Program-made: the position numbers and the translations under genes
Source of the DNA: Fulvitalea axinellae
GTDB taxonomy: Bacteria > Bacteroidota > Bacteroidia > Cytophagales > Cyclobacteriaceae
Length of the DNA stretch: 64,000 nt
Reading direction: 5' to 3'
Assembly (NCBI RefSeq): GCF_036492835.1
Contig: NZ_AP025315.1
Span: forward strand, 490,073-554,072
The notes under the pieces: model-generated
Database searches by the model: none
What the model saw: the letters and a program-made list of their open reading frames with translations, nothing else
What the model was told of the DNA's origin: nothing
In this document: positions 26,601 through 36,300 of the stretch, piece after piece
Layout: each line of letters begins with the position of its first letter
Numbering within the stretch: position 1 is the stretch's first letter

Positions 26601-27110
26601 ATGTTTAGGCTAAAAAACTTTTGTGCGACTTTATTCGCTCTATTTATTGTTATTCAGGCGAACGCACAGACAAAGGTACTCAGTGGACTTTCGGAGACGG
26701 ATTTGAAGTTCTCTGGAGTGATGAGGGATAGTAATAATGACGTTGACGGTTATTACTATCTCTCGGAAGTTGGGAAATTAAAGAAAGGAAAGAGGGAATA
26801 CCTGATTCGATTTTTGGATAAGAACCTCAACGAAGTAGCGTCGAAAACTTATATAGACCATAAAGGTGTAACACTGTTAAAAGGGGTTTTTAATAAGAAG
26901 CAGATAACCTTAATGATCTACGATCCCAAGTTACAGAAGATGAAGCTTATCGGGTATGATCGAAAGGGTAAAGAATTGTCCCCGATGATGTTTGAGTTCA
27001 AGAAAAACGATTTCGTACTTTATCAAAAAATGGCAGCAAAAGGGGCTGTTATGAATCTTTACCCAGTAGACAACGAAGGTGTTTTGGTACAGTATAGTAG
27101 GGTTTACTGA
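26601..27110 (+). pseudogene. DUF6770-family secreted protein, truncated by an IS
   Basis: 169 residues remain. A signal peptide (FCATLFALFIVIQANAQ) precedes TKVLSGLSETDLKFSGVMRD, KKGKREYLIRFLDKNLNEVA and NLYPVDNEGVLVQ, the N-terminal pattern of DUF6770 proteins, which are usually about three times longer (from memory). The last six codons and the stop are supplied by the left end of the IS1182-type element starting at 27100. The DNA right of the IS does not continue the family, so a deletion accompanied or followed the insertion. Confidence 0.75.
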
Positions 27111-28750
27111 AAAAGCCCAGAGGGCTACCCAGCTAGGATATTTTGCCAGACAGTCTTTTCCTGTTTCTTTTCGCCGTCTTGAAGCCATATCCCGTATTTC
27201 CAGCTCAAGAAAACAAGGTCAAAAAAGATTTCGCTCTGAAATCTTTTCAAGTTGGCCACGAAGAAAATGCAGGCGATCCATGAAAGCGAAGTGTCCGCTC
27301 TCCTTGCCTGTATTTTGTCCAATCCGAGTCCCCGTTTCACTTCCCCGAATTTTCCTTCCGCCCTGCTTCGGTGCCGTTGGTGAAGCGCCCGGTTTTCCTT
27401 GCGTTCCCTGATTTTTTCGGGACTTGAGGGAGGCCTTCCCAACGGGGAGCCCACGAATTCCACACCCGCGCCGGACATGGTCTGCCGGGCGTTCCTGTTT
27501 CCGTAAATCTTGTCCCCGACGAATTTGCCGAGCTTCATTTCCGGGTTTCTCTCCCCGAAACTGTCGATGTGCCCGCGGATCACTTCCGCGTCACCCTCGT
27601 AGTAAGCGTCCCATTGCGCCTTGTCCAGATAGGAATAGCCTTCGTGAAGGCTTACGGACAATTTGGCGCCGAACTCGGTGTCGCTTCCGTTTTTGCCCCG
27701 GACTATCGGCCGGACATGGGGCTGGAAGACGTTCACGATGCGGCCGTCCACCCTGTTGGCACCGGTCTCCAGCATGAGCGACTGTTGCCTGGCGATTTCG
27801 TGAAGCACCATCAGAATCTTCAAAAACCTGCTTTTTAGGCGTATAACGCCCTTGTTGGCCTCTATGAGGCTGTCGATATGCCGTAGGTTCCGTTCCAGAT
27901 AATTCAGCTGTCGGCGTGCGCACACGCGCCAGAATTCGGCTCCTTTCCTCTTTTTTCTCGTCGCCCCGACATATTCCCTATGGGCTTTATCCCGGTAAGT
28001 CCGGGGCTTTTTGGATAAACCGGAATCCCTGGCGACGGGCCAAAGGAGGTCGATGATTTTCTCCGACTGCACCCTCGCCGTAGCCAACAGCCCAAGGTCC
28101 GTGGGGTATGGAATCTCTTGCGGCGCCACCGTCGCGTCGCAGGAGACAACCCGCTTGTCATCTTCGGCGTCCCCGGAATGCCCGTCTTTGGACCCTTCAT
28201 CCCGATCGCCCTCCGCAATACGGATCCCCTCGTGTTGCAAAAGCGAACTCATCCTGTTAAAATCCCCGTACCCGAGCCGCTTGCGGACCGTCGTGAACAG
28301 CGAAGGGTCAAAGGCCTTTTCCGTGGTGAACGAGCCGAGTCCCACGAAATACTGGAGATACGGATTTTCTTTGATTTGTTCTATCGCCTCGGCGTCCGAA
28401 ACGTTCAGCTTATGCTTCACGATCAGCGCGCCGATGACCAGCCGGGCCGGTTTGCACGGACTGCCCTTGCCCGTCGACATTTTCGATTCGTAGACCAAAC
28501 CCAATTCCGCCCAGGGGATGGAGTTGGCCAACTTCACCCATCTGTTTTCCGGGTTAAGGCGCCCTATTTCCGGGTCCAAAAAACCTTCTATACTCAATTG
28601 CGAGGAACTTGTCTTGATCATAGGTGCAAGGGAAAAAATGCTCTCAGTCCTTTCTAAGGCCAATTTACGAATATTCCCTGTGCTTTGGAAAGGGGAACAA
28701 GCTACCTAATCCACTGATAATCTTGTGGTTTTTACTTTTTCAGTAAACCC
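27100..28750 (-). mobile_element. IS1182-type insertion sequence
   Basis: A 1651-bp element with perfect 16-bp inverted ends: gggtttactgaaaaag at 27100-27115 and its complement ending at 28750. TA flanks both ends (27098-27099 and 28751-28752), possibly a target duplication but also possibly chance. It carries one transposase gene on the minus strand. GC is clearly higher than in the surroundings. Confidence 0.88.
27125..28621 (-). CDS. IS1182/IS5-superfamily transposase
   Basis: Start taken at ATG 28621 (MIKTSSSQLSIEGFLDPEIG), as in relatives, giving 498 residues. The N-terminal DUF772-like domain contains RWVKLANSIPWAELGLVYES and ARLVIGALIVKHKLNVSDAE. The DDE core includes VVSCDATVAPQEIPYPTD (first Asp), then KLGKFVGDKIYGNRNARQ (second Asp) and HRSRAEGKFGEVKRGLGLDK (Glu). 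The tail SWIACIFFVANLKRF is typical. Complete, probably active. Confidence 0.92.
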   Translation of the reverse strand: MIKTSSSQLSIEGFLDPEIGRLNPENRWVKLANSIPWAELGLVYESKMSTGKGSPCKPARLVIGALIVKHKLNVSDAEAIEQIKENPYLQYFVGLGSFTTEKAFDPSLFTTVRKRLGYGDFNRMSSLLQHEGIRIAEGDRDEGSKDGHSGDAEDDKRVVSCDATVAPQEIPYPTDLGLLATARVQSEKIIDLLWPVARDSGLSKKPRTYRDKAHREYVGATRKKRKGAEFWRVCARRQLNYLERNLRHIDSLIEANKGVIRLKSRFLKILMVLHEIARQQSLMLETGANRVDGRIVNVFQPHVRPIVRGKNGSDTEFGAKLSVSLHEGYSYLDKAQWDAYYEGDAEVIRGHIDSFGERNPEMKLGKFVGDKIYGNRNARQTMSGAGVEFVGSPLGRPPSSPEKIRERKENRALHQRHRSRAEGKFGEVKRGLGLDKIQARRADTSLSWIACIFFVANLKRFQSEIFFDLVFLSWKYGIWLQDGEKKQEKTVWQNILAG

Positions 28751-28752
28751 TA

Positions 28753-28883
28753 TTTAACTCCCTGTTTACAGTTCTTTTATGTGCTATTTTTGTATCCTTT
28801 CAAAAGTGCTCACAAACACTATCGCTTGAGTTTTTCAATGAAAAAGTAACTAAAGCGCCTTTGGAGTACGACTGTTCTAACAT
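28753..28883 (+). pseudogene. Possible 5'-truncated lipoprotein fragment right of the IS
   Basis: In the frame starting at 28754 the DNA reads FNSLFTVLLCAIFVSFQKCS followed by QTLSLEFFNEKVTKAPLEYD, which looks like a lipoprotein signal peptide lacking its first codons. Beyond about 28884 the frame runs antisense through the next gene. It may be the remains of a gene cut by the IS-associated deletion. The reading is weak. Confidence 0.3.
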
Positions 28884-29798
28884 TCAGAAGCTAACCGACC
28901 TTATGTCTTTCCTCAATTTTGATGCGGGCAAAACAACGTTCTTGCGAAGAAAAGTATTTAGGTTGGGAATTAGGGTATCGTACTCCAAAATATATAAAGC
29001 GGTATTGTTCTTTATCCCAATGTCATTTTCATTCTTTTTTGAATACTGAATGGCATAGTTGTGATCGCCTAGAGATGTTATTTTGTACGGTTTCCATTTA
29101 CGGATATTGCCAGATAATTTATGGCGAGTGGAGACTGTTGGTTTTGTGATATTGCTTATACAGTAAAAAGTGGAGTCCGTATCGAAAATCAATGCGCCTC
29201 TGCCTATTCTTTCAAATTGAAATAATTCGTCGAGAATCAGGTTTACTTCGCTTGGCGGGGATACCGGGTCTTTAAAATAAAAATGATACTGATCGTTTTG
29301 GATAAAATAGCTTATGCCTTGGGTAGAAGGCGATTCAGGCCTTTGCTGTTTGGTATTGATTAGTTTAGTCAGCAAGGGACTGTTTTCATTGTTTAGCGCA
29401 ATATTTTCGATATGTACGGTTCTGAATTCTTTATCGTTTTTGAATTCGTTGGCCAAGTATTCCAGTAGCTTTAGTGTGGTGTGGATTTTGAACTTCCGGG
29501 CGTTTTGGTTTAGAGTAATCTTATGGTTGACGCTCGCTGATATATTGGAATCTCGGGAGCCTGTATAATCATGATCAAAGAATAGCGATACCGAATCCCG
29601 GACTCCCATTTCCGATAATAGCGTATTTGCCAGATTCGTTATGATCTCTACCTTTTTCAGCTCTTCATACTCATATCCAGTCTTTATGGTAGACGTAACG
29701 GAGCCGGAACGGTACGTTCTGAAAAAATCTTTATGCGCAAAAGAAGTGTTCAAGGAAATAATCCCGAAGATGGCTGTTAATAGAGCCTTTTTCATCAT
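28884..29798 (-). CDS. Secreted hypothetical protein
   Basis: A 304-residue protein with a Sec signal peptide (KALLTAIFGIISLNTSFA). The mature part begins KDFFRTYRSGSVTSTIKTGY and has alternating helices and strands with no motif I know. LANTLLSEMGVRDSVSLFFD and LTKLINTKQQRPESP-type loops are visible. The middle contains DQYHFYFKDPVSPPSEVNLI. No cysteine pairs or sorting domain. It stands alone between the IS-damaged region and the RRxS protein. Probably periplasmic or surface-located. Confidence 0.7.
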   Translation of the reverse strand: MMKKALLTAIFGIISLNTSFAHKDFFRTYRSGSVTSTIKTGYEYEELKKVEIITNLANTLLSEMGVRDSVSLFFDHDYTGSRDSNISASVNHKITLNQNARKFKIHTTLKLLEYLANEFKNDKEFRTVHIENIALNNENSPLLTKLINTKQQRPESPSTQGISYFIQNDQYHFYFKDPVSPPSEVNLILDELFQFERIGRGALIFDTDSTFYCISNITKPTVSTRHKLSGNIRKWKPYKITSLGDHNYAIQYSKKNENDIGIKNNTALYILEYDTLIPNLNTFLRKNVVLPASKLRKDIRSVSF

Positions 29799-30187
29799 AA
29801 AAAATAAGTTTTTGAATTCAGTTCATACACTGACTGACGGCTTTAGTTTTGACTTAAAATAATGAGGCTAAGGCTTAATCAAATAGGTTTGCATATAGGT
29901 CAATCAACTTATTCTAAGTATGAAAACTATTTTCCTATGCCTCAAGTGTATGTACTGTTGCGTAAGACCTTATACTCAAAAGAACAGCTTTAATTAGTGT
30001 TTTCTCACTTCACGTCTTTTAAAGAAGCCAAATTCTAAATGCTCATTAGACCAGGAATTACGTTGCTTCATAACGCTGACACCTCCCCTATTTTTAGCTT
30101 GGATTGTACTGAAAATTATAGCGTTATAACTTTCAGCGACTTCTAACAGTTTTCTGATTGGCACACCAATTAGCCCGCGGAAGGTCG
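29799..30187. other. Divergent intergenic region with an 8-bp inverted repeat
   Basis: About 390 bases. ataacgct (30070-30077) and agcgttat (30120-30127) form an inverted repeat with a 42-base gap, upstream of the RRxS protein gene. A short minus-strand frame (29994-30164, GTG start, 56 codons) also exists here; see the rejected list. Otherwise nothing is recognised. Confidence 0.35.
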
Positions 30188-32914
30188 ATGTTTAAGCGAA
30201 GGAGGAAGAAGAAAAAGGAACGGGAAGAGGCTCCAAAAATGCCTTCGGATCCCTTGAAAAGAAAGTTCGGTGATCCGAGTGTTCTTTTGGGGAGAAGAAC
30301 GTCCGTTTCCCTAACATCTATTCCCGAACAGATATCGCCCGGACAGTCGGGGAGCGCGTCTGCGGCTACATCCGCTACAGTGACGCCTGTGCCCAGCCCG
30401 TGGGTATCACAAGAGAATTTAGACGAGGAACCGGGAAGAAGGCACCGCCCTCTTCGCCGTACTGATATTGACCCGATAAGCATATCCACGGACAAACTAG
30501 ACCAGAGAAGGTCCAGTACTCCGAGTCTGGTCAGCACTCCGCGGGTACCTTTTTTTCATGAAGGTAGTTTTCTGGACTCACCTACACGTAGGCATTCAAC
30601 AGGCACTGAAAGAGGTCCCGTTGACAGCGCATTTTACAGAGCGATGCAAGATACGGAAGCTGAGTTGTATGCGGCTTCGGAGAAAATGGCCACAATGGGT
30701 TATACTGCCGTAGGTGCCAATATCTCTGGAGCAGAAGAGCGCCCTGGTCCAATGAAAGAGGGGATTGATTGGCCACATCCGTTCCGTTTTGCGCTAAGGC
30801 CAAGAAAAGGTGAAGGTGAATCGGCTTTGGAACTTATCAAACATAGAGCTCCGGTGCCAACTGACAACCTCTACGGCGAGAAAAGGACTACTTACCATGA
30901 GCCGATACTGCCCGCCCGGTGGGAGAAAAAGCTGAAAAAGAAAAGGGCCCTTACCCAAAAACCTAGCGTAGAAGGCAAAGGATTGGCATGGAGACAACAT
31001 TATAAACACGGACAGTCGCTAAAAAGAAGTTTGTCAACAAAGCGCAGGCTTTCCGAGCGCTTGAGCGGGAGTCCTCCGCGTCATAAAACCAGTCCTCCCC
31101 GGAGTGGCACAAGGGCTCATTCCAGATCTTCTTGGGTTAGGTTCAGCGAATCGTCGAGTTCTCCATCACCTTTGGGAAAGGCTACGTTTAACGTGGGATC
31201 TTCCGTTAATTATAATGGAAGCCCCGGAGACATATCTTTTTTGTCACCTGATTCTCCAAAGCTCTCAATGTCTCCGGGAACATCTTGGGAAGCGCCGGCA
31301 AGAGTGTTTTCGCCAACCAGTACTGTAAAGGCGAAACCGGCAAGCGTTACGATGGGATTTACACCTGATCCGTTGCGCAGGTCGCACAGTGATTTGTCAC
31401 TTGGGGCAAGAGAAAGCCTGAGCGATGTAAGCCTTGCGGGGTCGGAAGTCCCGTTATTGGGCAGGATGCTTTCCAATATGTCATTGGCGTCTCCCACCAG
31501 CAAAGTGTTTATCCCTTCGATGTCCATGGCCGAGGTAAAGGAAAGGGGGTTGTTGGAAGATAGAAATACTGGTGAGAAGAGGGCCTTGACAAATATGCTT
31601 AGCGTGGATTCCGAGTCGGGTGAACTGCCAAAAGCGGCCCGTGAAGCCTATGGTGAGTTTTTGGGTAATATGGCTTCCCGGACAGAGCAGTTCGGATGGT
31701 CCGAGGATATTAGTTCGGGAGGAGAAGCCACTTTGCATGGGCTGGACCTGTTTGCCCAAATTCTTGCGGCAAAATCCAGTTTTCAAAATTTCAATACCGC
31801 AAGCATACGGCAATTTACCGATTCGTTTATTGTCGCCGGGTCAAGCGCCAGTAGCGTTGTGGCAGCAGGTAGCTCCGTGGCGTCGTCTCTTAGTCACGGT
31901 GAGGCGGAGGTGATAACATCGGGAATCAGCGGAGCGGCGACGGCTTTCGGAAAAATCGCTGACGGAATAAAGGACCTTATCGGGGTTATTCATTCGGTAA
32001 AAGAATCGGGTTTCGGAGATTTCAGGCATGAGCGCGAAGAAGAGGACACGCTCAATTTGGCTTATGCGCAGGATTTCATTCAAAAGGGAATGGACCTGAC
32101 GCGACAGATGATGAGCGCCGCCAAGAACCTGGCCTCTGCTTCCAAAGAAGTTATGAGTCTTTTTGGTACGGCCACATCGGCTCTGGGCAAAGTGGTCCCC
32201 GGTTTGGGGATAGCCGTCCATACATTGGATATTGCGGGGAGGGTGATGTTCACTTCGGCAAGTATCAGGTCATATTGCGAGATGGGTGAGATCAAGTTGA
32301 GGATGAAAGACGCCTTTCGGGACGATATTCATTTGACCTCTATTGTCAACAATGATGGCAGTACGAATAGCAAGACATTAACGGAGTTGGCCTTTGAACA
32401 CACGATTTTTACCGATCCGGATATTGACGAAGAAGAGGCCCAACGCTATTATTTGGTACGGGGATTAAAACAAATCAATAAGAAAAGGATAAGAAGAGAG
32501 CTTTACCGTATCGGTTTGGACTGCGCGCATATACTCGCCGATGTCTTGAAGGTAAGCGGAGCCCCGGCTCCCGCTGGATTTGCCATATCCGGATTGGCGA
32601 CAGGTATGCAGGCGGCCACCGCTTTGGAGAGGGCCGGCATGCAACGTATCCATAACTGGGAAACAGGATCTGAGAAATCGATTCAGGAAAAACATAAGGC
32701 TAGAGTTAGGCAAATCGAAATAATGATTAATCTGATAAAGACATTGCAAGACGCTGACCCGGGCTATGTTCCCGATGAGATAAAAGAAGCCCAAGTAGCC
32801 GAATTACAAATATTGTTTAGGGCGGCGGGGTACCCGCTTCGGAAATTCCTGAAAGAACGCAATAACGAAAAACGGGTCAAGAAACTTTATGAGGCTTTGC
32901 GCAGGCGTGAGTAA
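30188..32914 (+). CDS. Large RRxS-rich protein, candidate injected effector
   Basis: ATG 30188 is preferred (purine-rich ggaagg just upstream) over an in-frame TTG at 30158, giving 908 residues. The N-terminus is intensely basic (MFKRRRKKKKEREE), like a nuclear localisation signal. Residues to about 450 are disordered, Ser/Pro/Arg-rich, and carry repeated R-R-x-S/T motifs (GRRTSVS, QRRSSTPS, TRRHSTGT, LRRSHSDLS). The C-terminal half is helical and Ala/Gly/Ser-rich (SSASSVVAAGSSVASSLSHG; FGTATSALGKVVPGLGIAVH), resembling pore- or membrane-interacting segments, and then ends in a charged helical bundle. No Sec signal. The family is unknown to me; an effector role is inferred. Confidence 0.8.
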   Translation: MFKRRRKKKKEREEAPKMPSDPLKRKFGDPSVLLGRRTSVSLTSIPEQISPGQSGSASAATSATVTPVPSPWVSQENLDEEPGRRHRPLRRTDIDPISISTDKLDQRRSSTPSLVSTPRVPFFHEGSFLDSPTRRHSTGTERGPVDSAFYRAMQDTEAELYAASEKMATMGYTAVGANISGAEERPGPMKEGIDWPHPFRFALRPRKGEGESALELIKHRAPVPTDNLYGEKRTTYHEPILPARWEKKLKKKRALTQKPSVEGKGLAWRQHYKHGQSLKRSLSTKRRLSERLSGSPPRHKTSPPRSGTRAHSRSSWVRFSESSSSPSPLGKATFNVGSSVNYNGSPGDISFLSPDSPKLSMSPGTSWEAPARVFSPTSTVKAKPASVTMGFTPDPLRRSHSDLSLGARESLSDVSLAGSEVPLLGRMLSNMSLASPTSKVFIPSMSMAEVKERGLLEDRNTGEKRALTNMLSVDSESGELPKAAREAYGEFLGNMASRTEQFGWSEDISSGGEATLHGLDLFAQILAAKSSFQNFNTASIRQFTDSFIVAGSSASSVVAAGSSVASSLSHGEAEVITSGISGAATAFGKIADGIKDLIGVIHSVKESGFGDFRHEREEEDTLNLAYAQDFIQKGMDLTRQMMSAAKNLASASKEVMSLFGTATSALGKVVPGLGIAVHTLDIAGRVMFTSASIRSYCEMGEIKLRMKDAFRDDIHLTSIVNNDGSTNSKTLTELAFEHTIFTDPDIDEEEAQRYYLVRGLKQINKKRIRRELYRIGLDCAHILADVLKVSGAPAPAGFAISGLATGMQAATALERAGMQRIHNWETGSEKSIQEKHKARVRQIEIMINLIKTLQDADPGYVPDEIKEAQVAELQILFRAAGYPLRKFLKERNNEKRVKKLYEALRRRE

Positions 32915-33358
32915 TACACGGGGTAAGATTTATCGAGTTTTAAAAATTACGCGCTACTGAAACTGTAGTCTTAATATATGATAAAACAAAGCTCGTGTGT
33001 TCTTTGTGAAATCTTTTTGCCCTTTAAAAATATTCGCTTTTACTTTCATTTTTATTATTCCGTTGAGTTTTTATGAAAACCAGTCAAATAGATTTTCTCT
33101 CTGAAAACACAGATGTTCATCTATGAGCCACGACCTGTTATTAGCTTTTGTTATTAGATTGTATTTGTTCTGATTCATGCAATTATTGACCATTTATTGA
33201 TTTTTAACCGATTAAATTATTACTGTTTTTCTACACATGATATAAATTAGTTGTGTTTGTTTTTCCTTCTGATTTGAGGATACAAGGTGTATCTCTCTTT
33301 TGTAGAAGACCCTATCGCATCACAAATCAACACAATTTATCAAACGTAATTATTCAGC
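32915..33358. other. AT-rich intergenic region, nothing recognised
   Basis: About 440 bases before the large surface protein gene. I see no T-tract hairpin behind the RRxS gene and no exact TAnnTTTG box. Confidence 0.4.
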
Positions 33359-36300
33359 ATGAACAGTAAATCTATTTTTAGGATTTTATCGCTAACATTG
33401 TGTCTTTTAAAAATATCCCTTTTAGGGTATGGGCAAAAGGTTGCAAAAACTCATAAAGAGGCGTTTGAAAGCCTTTTTGATAATACAGATGGCCCGCATT
33501 GGCGAGTGGCCAACGATAAGGCGACTTTGATTCAAACACTTGAGAATAACAGCACTAATCCTCGGATTGAATTAACGAAAGGGTACTTGGGCAGGGAAGC
33601 GGTTTTGGTAGACTTATCAGGTAACCGATTGAAAGGTAGTGTGCCCGAAAATTTCTTCAAATGCGATCCTGATGATTACCCAGGCGTAATATTACCTTCA
33701 GTAGTATTCAAGCTGCGAGTGCCATTTTTGGACTTGGGACATAACGAGATCGATGATATTTCTGGTGAATTAATGATGATGGGGGGGGCCAATACTCTAG
33801 AAGAAGTTTATTTAGACCATAACCGCCTAACCCATTTCAGCATGAAATCTGACAGAAAGATCGTAGCGCGCCTTGGAGGAACAGGAGGTTGGGGTATTAG
33901 GAATGTCTTGGATCTGAGCCAAAATGAGATCAGCGGGATAACTGGAAAAGATCTAATGGCTACATCTGCGGATAATATTATCGGAACAAGTATTCGGCAC
34001 GTGGACGTAGCTAATAACCGGATGGACTTTAAGGCCCTTAACATTCTTGTTCAACAAGTTCTTTTTGGGGCAAATGACTCAAGGAGCCATTGGAGTGATA
34101 TGTTACAATTATCTGATATCACCTATGCCCCGCAAAAAAAGCTAGGCGACAAGCGGGATGCGGTTACCTTGGATAATGGAGTGAACCACGAGTTGAGCTT
34201 CAGTTTGCGTGATGGTGGAAACAAGTATACTTGGTTATTGAACGGTAAGGCTGTTCCCGGAGCGGATGGCAAGACCCTTCCTATCCTTGACTTCGGCCCT
34301 GAGCAGGGAGGGATCTACACTTGCGCCGTTACCAATGAAGCATTGCCCGGATTAGTTATCGAAAGTGTGGATATGCCCGTGTGGGCAAAAAAAGAAGGCA
34401 ACCAAGCTCCGAACTCTATTAGCCTTAGCCGTGACAAAGCGGTGGCCACTACCCCGGCCTTCAGTGTGATTGCCACGCTTTCGGGCTCAGATCCGGACGG
34501 CGACGTCTTGAGCTTTCGTTTGGTTGATGAGGAAAACCATCCTTATAACTCCAGCTTCCGAATAAAGGACGGTAACACCCTGATTTCTTCGGAAGAGCTT
34601 TTCGAACGTGATTTTTTGACGGAATATAAGATCAAGGTACAAGCGTACGACGCCTTTGGCGGAACTCTTGACAAAGTGTTTGTGATAAAAAGAGTGAATC
34701 TGCCGGAAGGGGCCAAATTGGCCAACGAGTTTTCTCTCTCTTCTTTTGATGTCTCTGAAAATGAAGACGCTGTAGTGGAAGTCGGAAGCATAGCCCTAAA
34801 TTCATATTCGACTAGATGGCAGGTAGACGGCCGTACAATGAGGCGTATTGAAGAGCGTGTCGATTTGCTGGGGCAATATACCTTAAGCCTGCCTGCCGGT
34901 TTGCAGGACAATGACTGGTTCGAAGTCAAGGACGGAAAGTTGCTAACGAAAAAGACTTTTAATTATGAACAACAGAAAACACTTACCGTAAGCGTCAAGG
35001 CTACGCATAAAGACAATCCGGAGATATTCAGTACCCAACTGTTTACCGTTAGGGTTACGGACGTGAACGATGCCCCTTCCGTAGTTGCCTTGAGCAATAA
35101 TGTGATCAAGGATAACGATTCGGCTGGTAAAATCGTGGGTACGTTACTGTCAAGCGACGAAGATCCGGGCGATTTGAAATTTAAGTTCTCACTGTCTCCG
35201 GGCACATCTAACGCCAGTGCCTTTACGGTACAAAACCAGTTTTTGAGAACCAGAAAGAAGCTAGAGGCGGGCTTGTATAACTTGCAGGTACGGGCCACGG
35301 ACCCGCACGGGGCTTTTGTGGACCAACCGCTGAAGGTAGTGGTTTTGCAAACCGACGAAGACGGAGAAGTAAATAAAAAAGCCGCCGAGATAATGTATAC
35401 GGACGATTTGTCATTGCGGGTGGGCGATCCTGCCCTTGTGCTTAAAGGCTATTCGACTTCCGACGCTAAGGTTAGCTATAGTTTGGTAGAGGGTGCCGGA
35501 GTGATCAGGATCGATGGCGCTGAGATAAAGGCCTTGGCTCCCGGAACGGCCAAAGTAAAAGCTTCAGTGGCTGAAACGGAGTTTTTTTTATCCGCCGAAA
35601 AAGTGTTTACCGTTACTGTAAATCCGAAAAATGTAAAATCAATTCCAGAGATTAAGGATTTTGATGATTTACACCTCTCCCTTTCCGATGGAAAAACCCG
35701 CTTGACCGCACACTCCAACTCAGGGGCCAAGGTGGAATATACCATAGTTTCAGGAACGGAAACACTGACATTGGATGAGCCTTATATTATTCCCAAAAAA
35801 GTAGGGACGGCAAAGATTAAAGCCACTGTTCGTGAAACGGATAACTTCGCTACGGCGAATAAAACCATTACTGTAACCATCAAATCTGATGGAACCAAAA
35901 CGACACCTACCATTTATGATTGGAAAGACTTTTCGATAACGTTAGGCAGTAATGCCGTAGTGTTGGGTGCACATTCTGACTCCGACGCCAAAGTAGTGTA
36001 TGAAGTTGTTTCCGGAGCAAGCCATATCCAACTTCAAGGAAATCGCGTAACGGCCAAGACCGCTGGAACGGCGACGTTAAAGGCCAGTGTGGCGTCGACA
36101 GACACTTACAGTTTCGCCGAGAAAACTGTTCAGGTTACCGTAAAGGCGGCAGGCTCGAAAACAACACCTACAATTAGCGATTGGGAAGACTTTTCGATAA
36201 CGTTAGGCAGTAATGCCGTAGTGCTGGGCGCCCATTCTGACTCCGACGCCAAAGTAGTGTATGAAGTTGTTTCCGGAGCAAGCCATATCCAACTTCAAGG

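Noticed and set aside
27424-28657. Several long plus-strand frames inside the IS1182-type element
   Set aside because: Antisense shadows of a GC-rich transposase gene with intact catalytic motifs.
27098-28752. TA on both sides of the IS1182-type element as a proven target duplication
   Set aside because: Two bases are too few, and the flanks do not rejoin into one gene, so a deletion may have created the present junction.
29994-30164. Minus-strand frame of 56 codons with GTG start ending in FFKRREVRKH
   Set aside because: It overlaps the 5' end region of the RRxS gene, has no ATG near its start and no recognisable family. It could be a relic but is not above chance.
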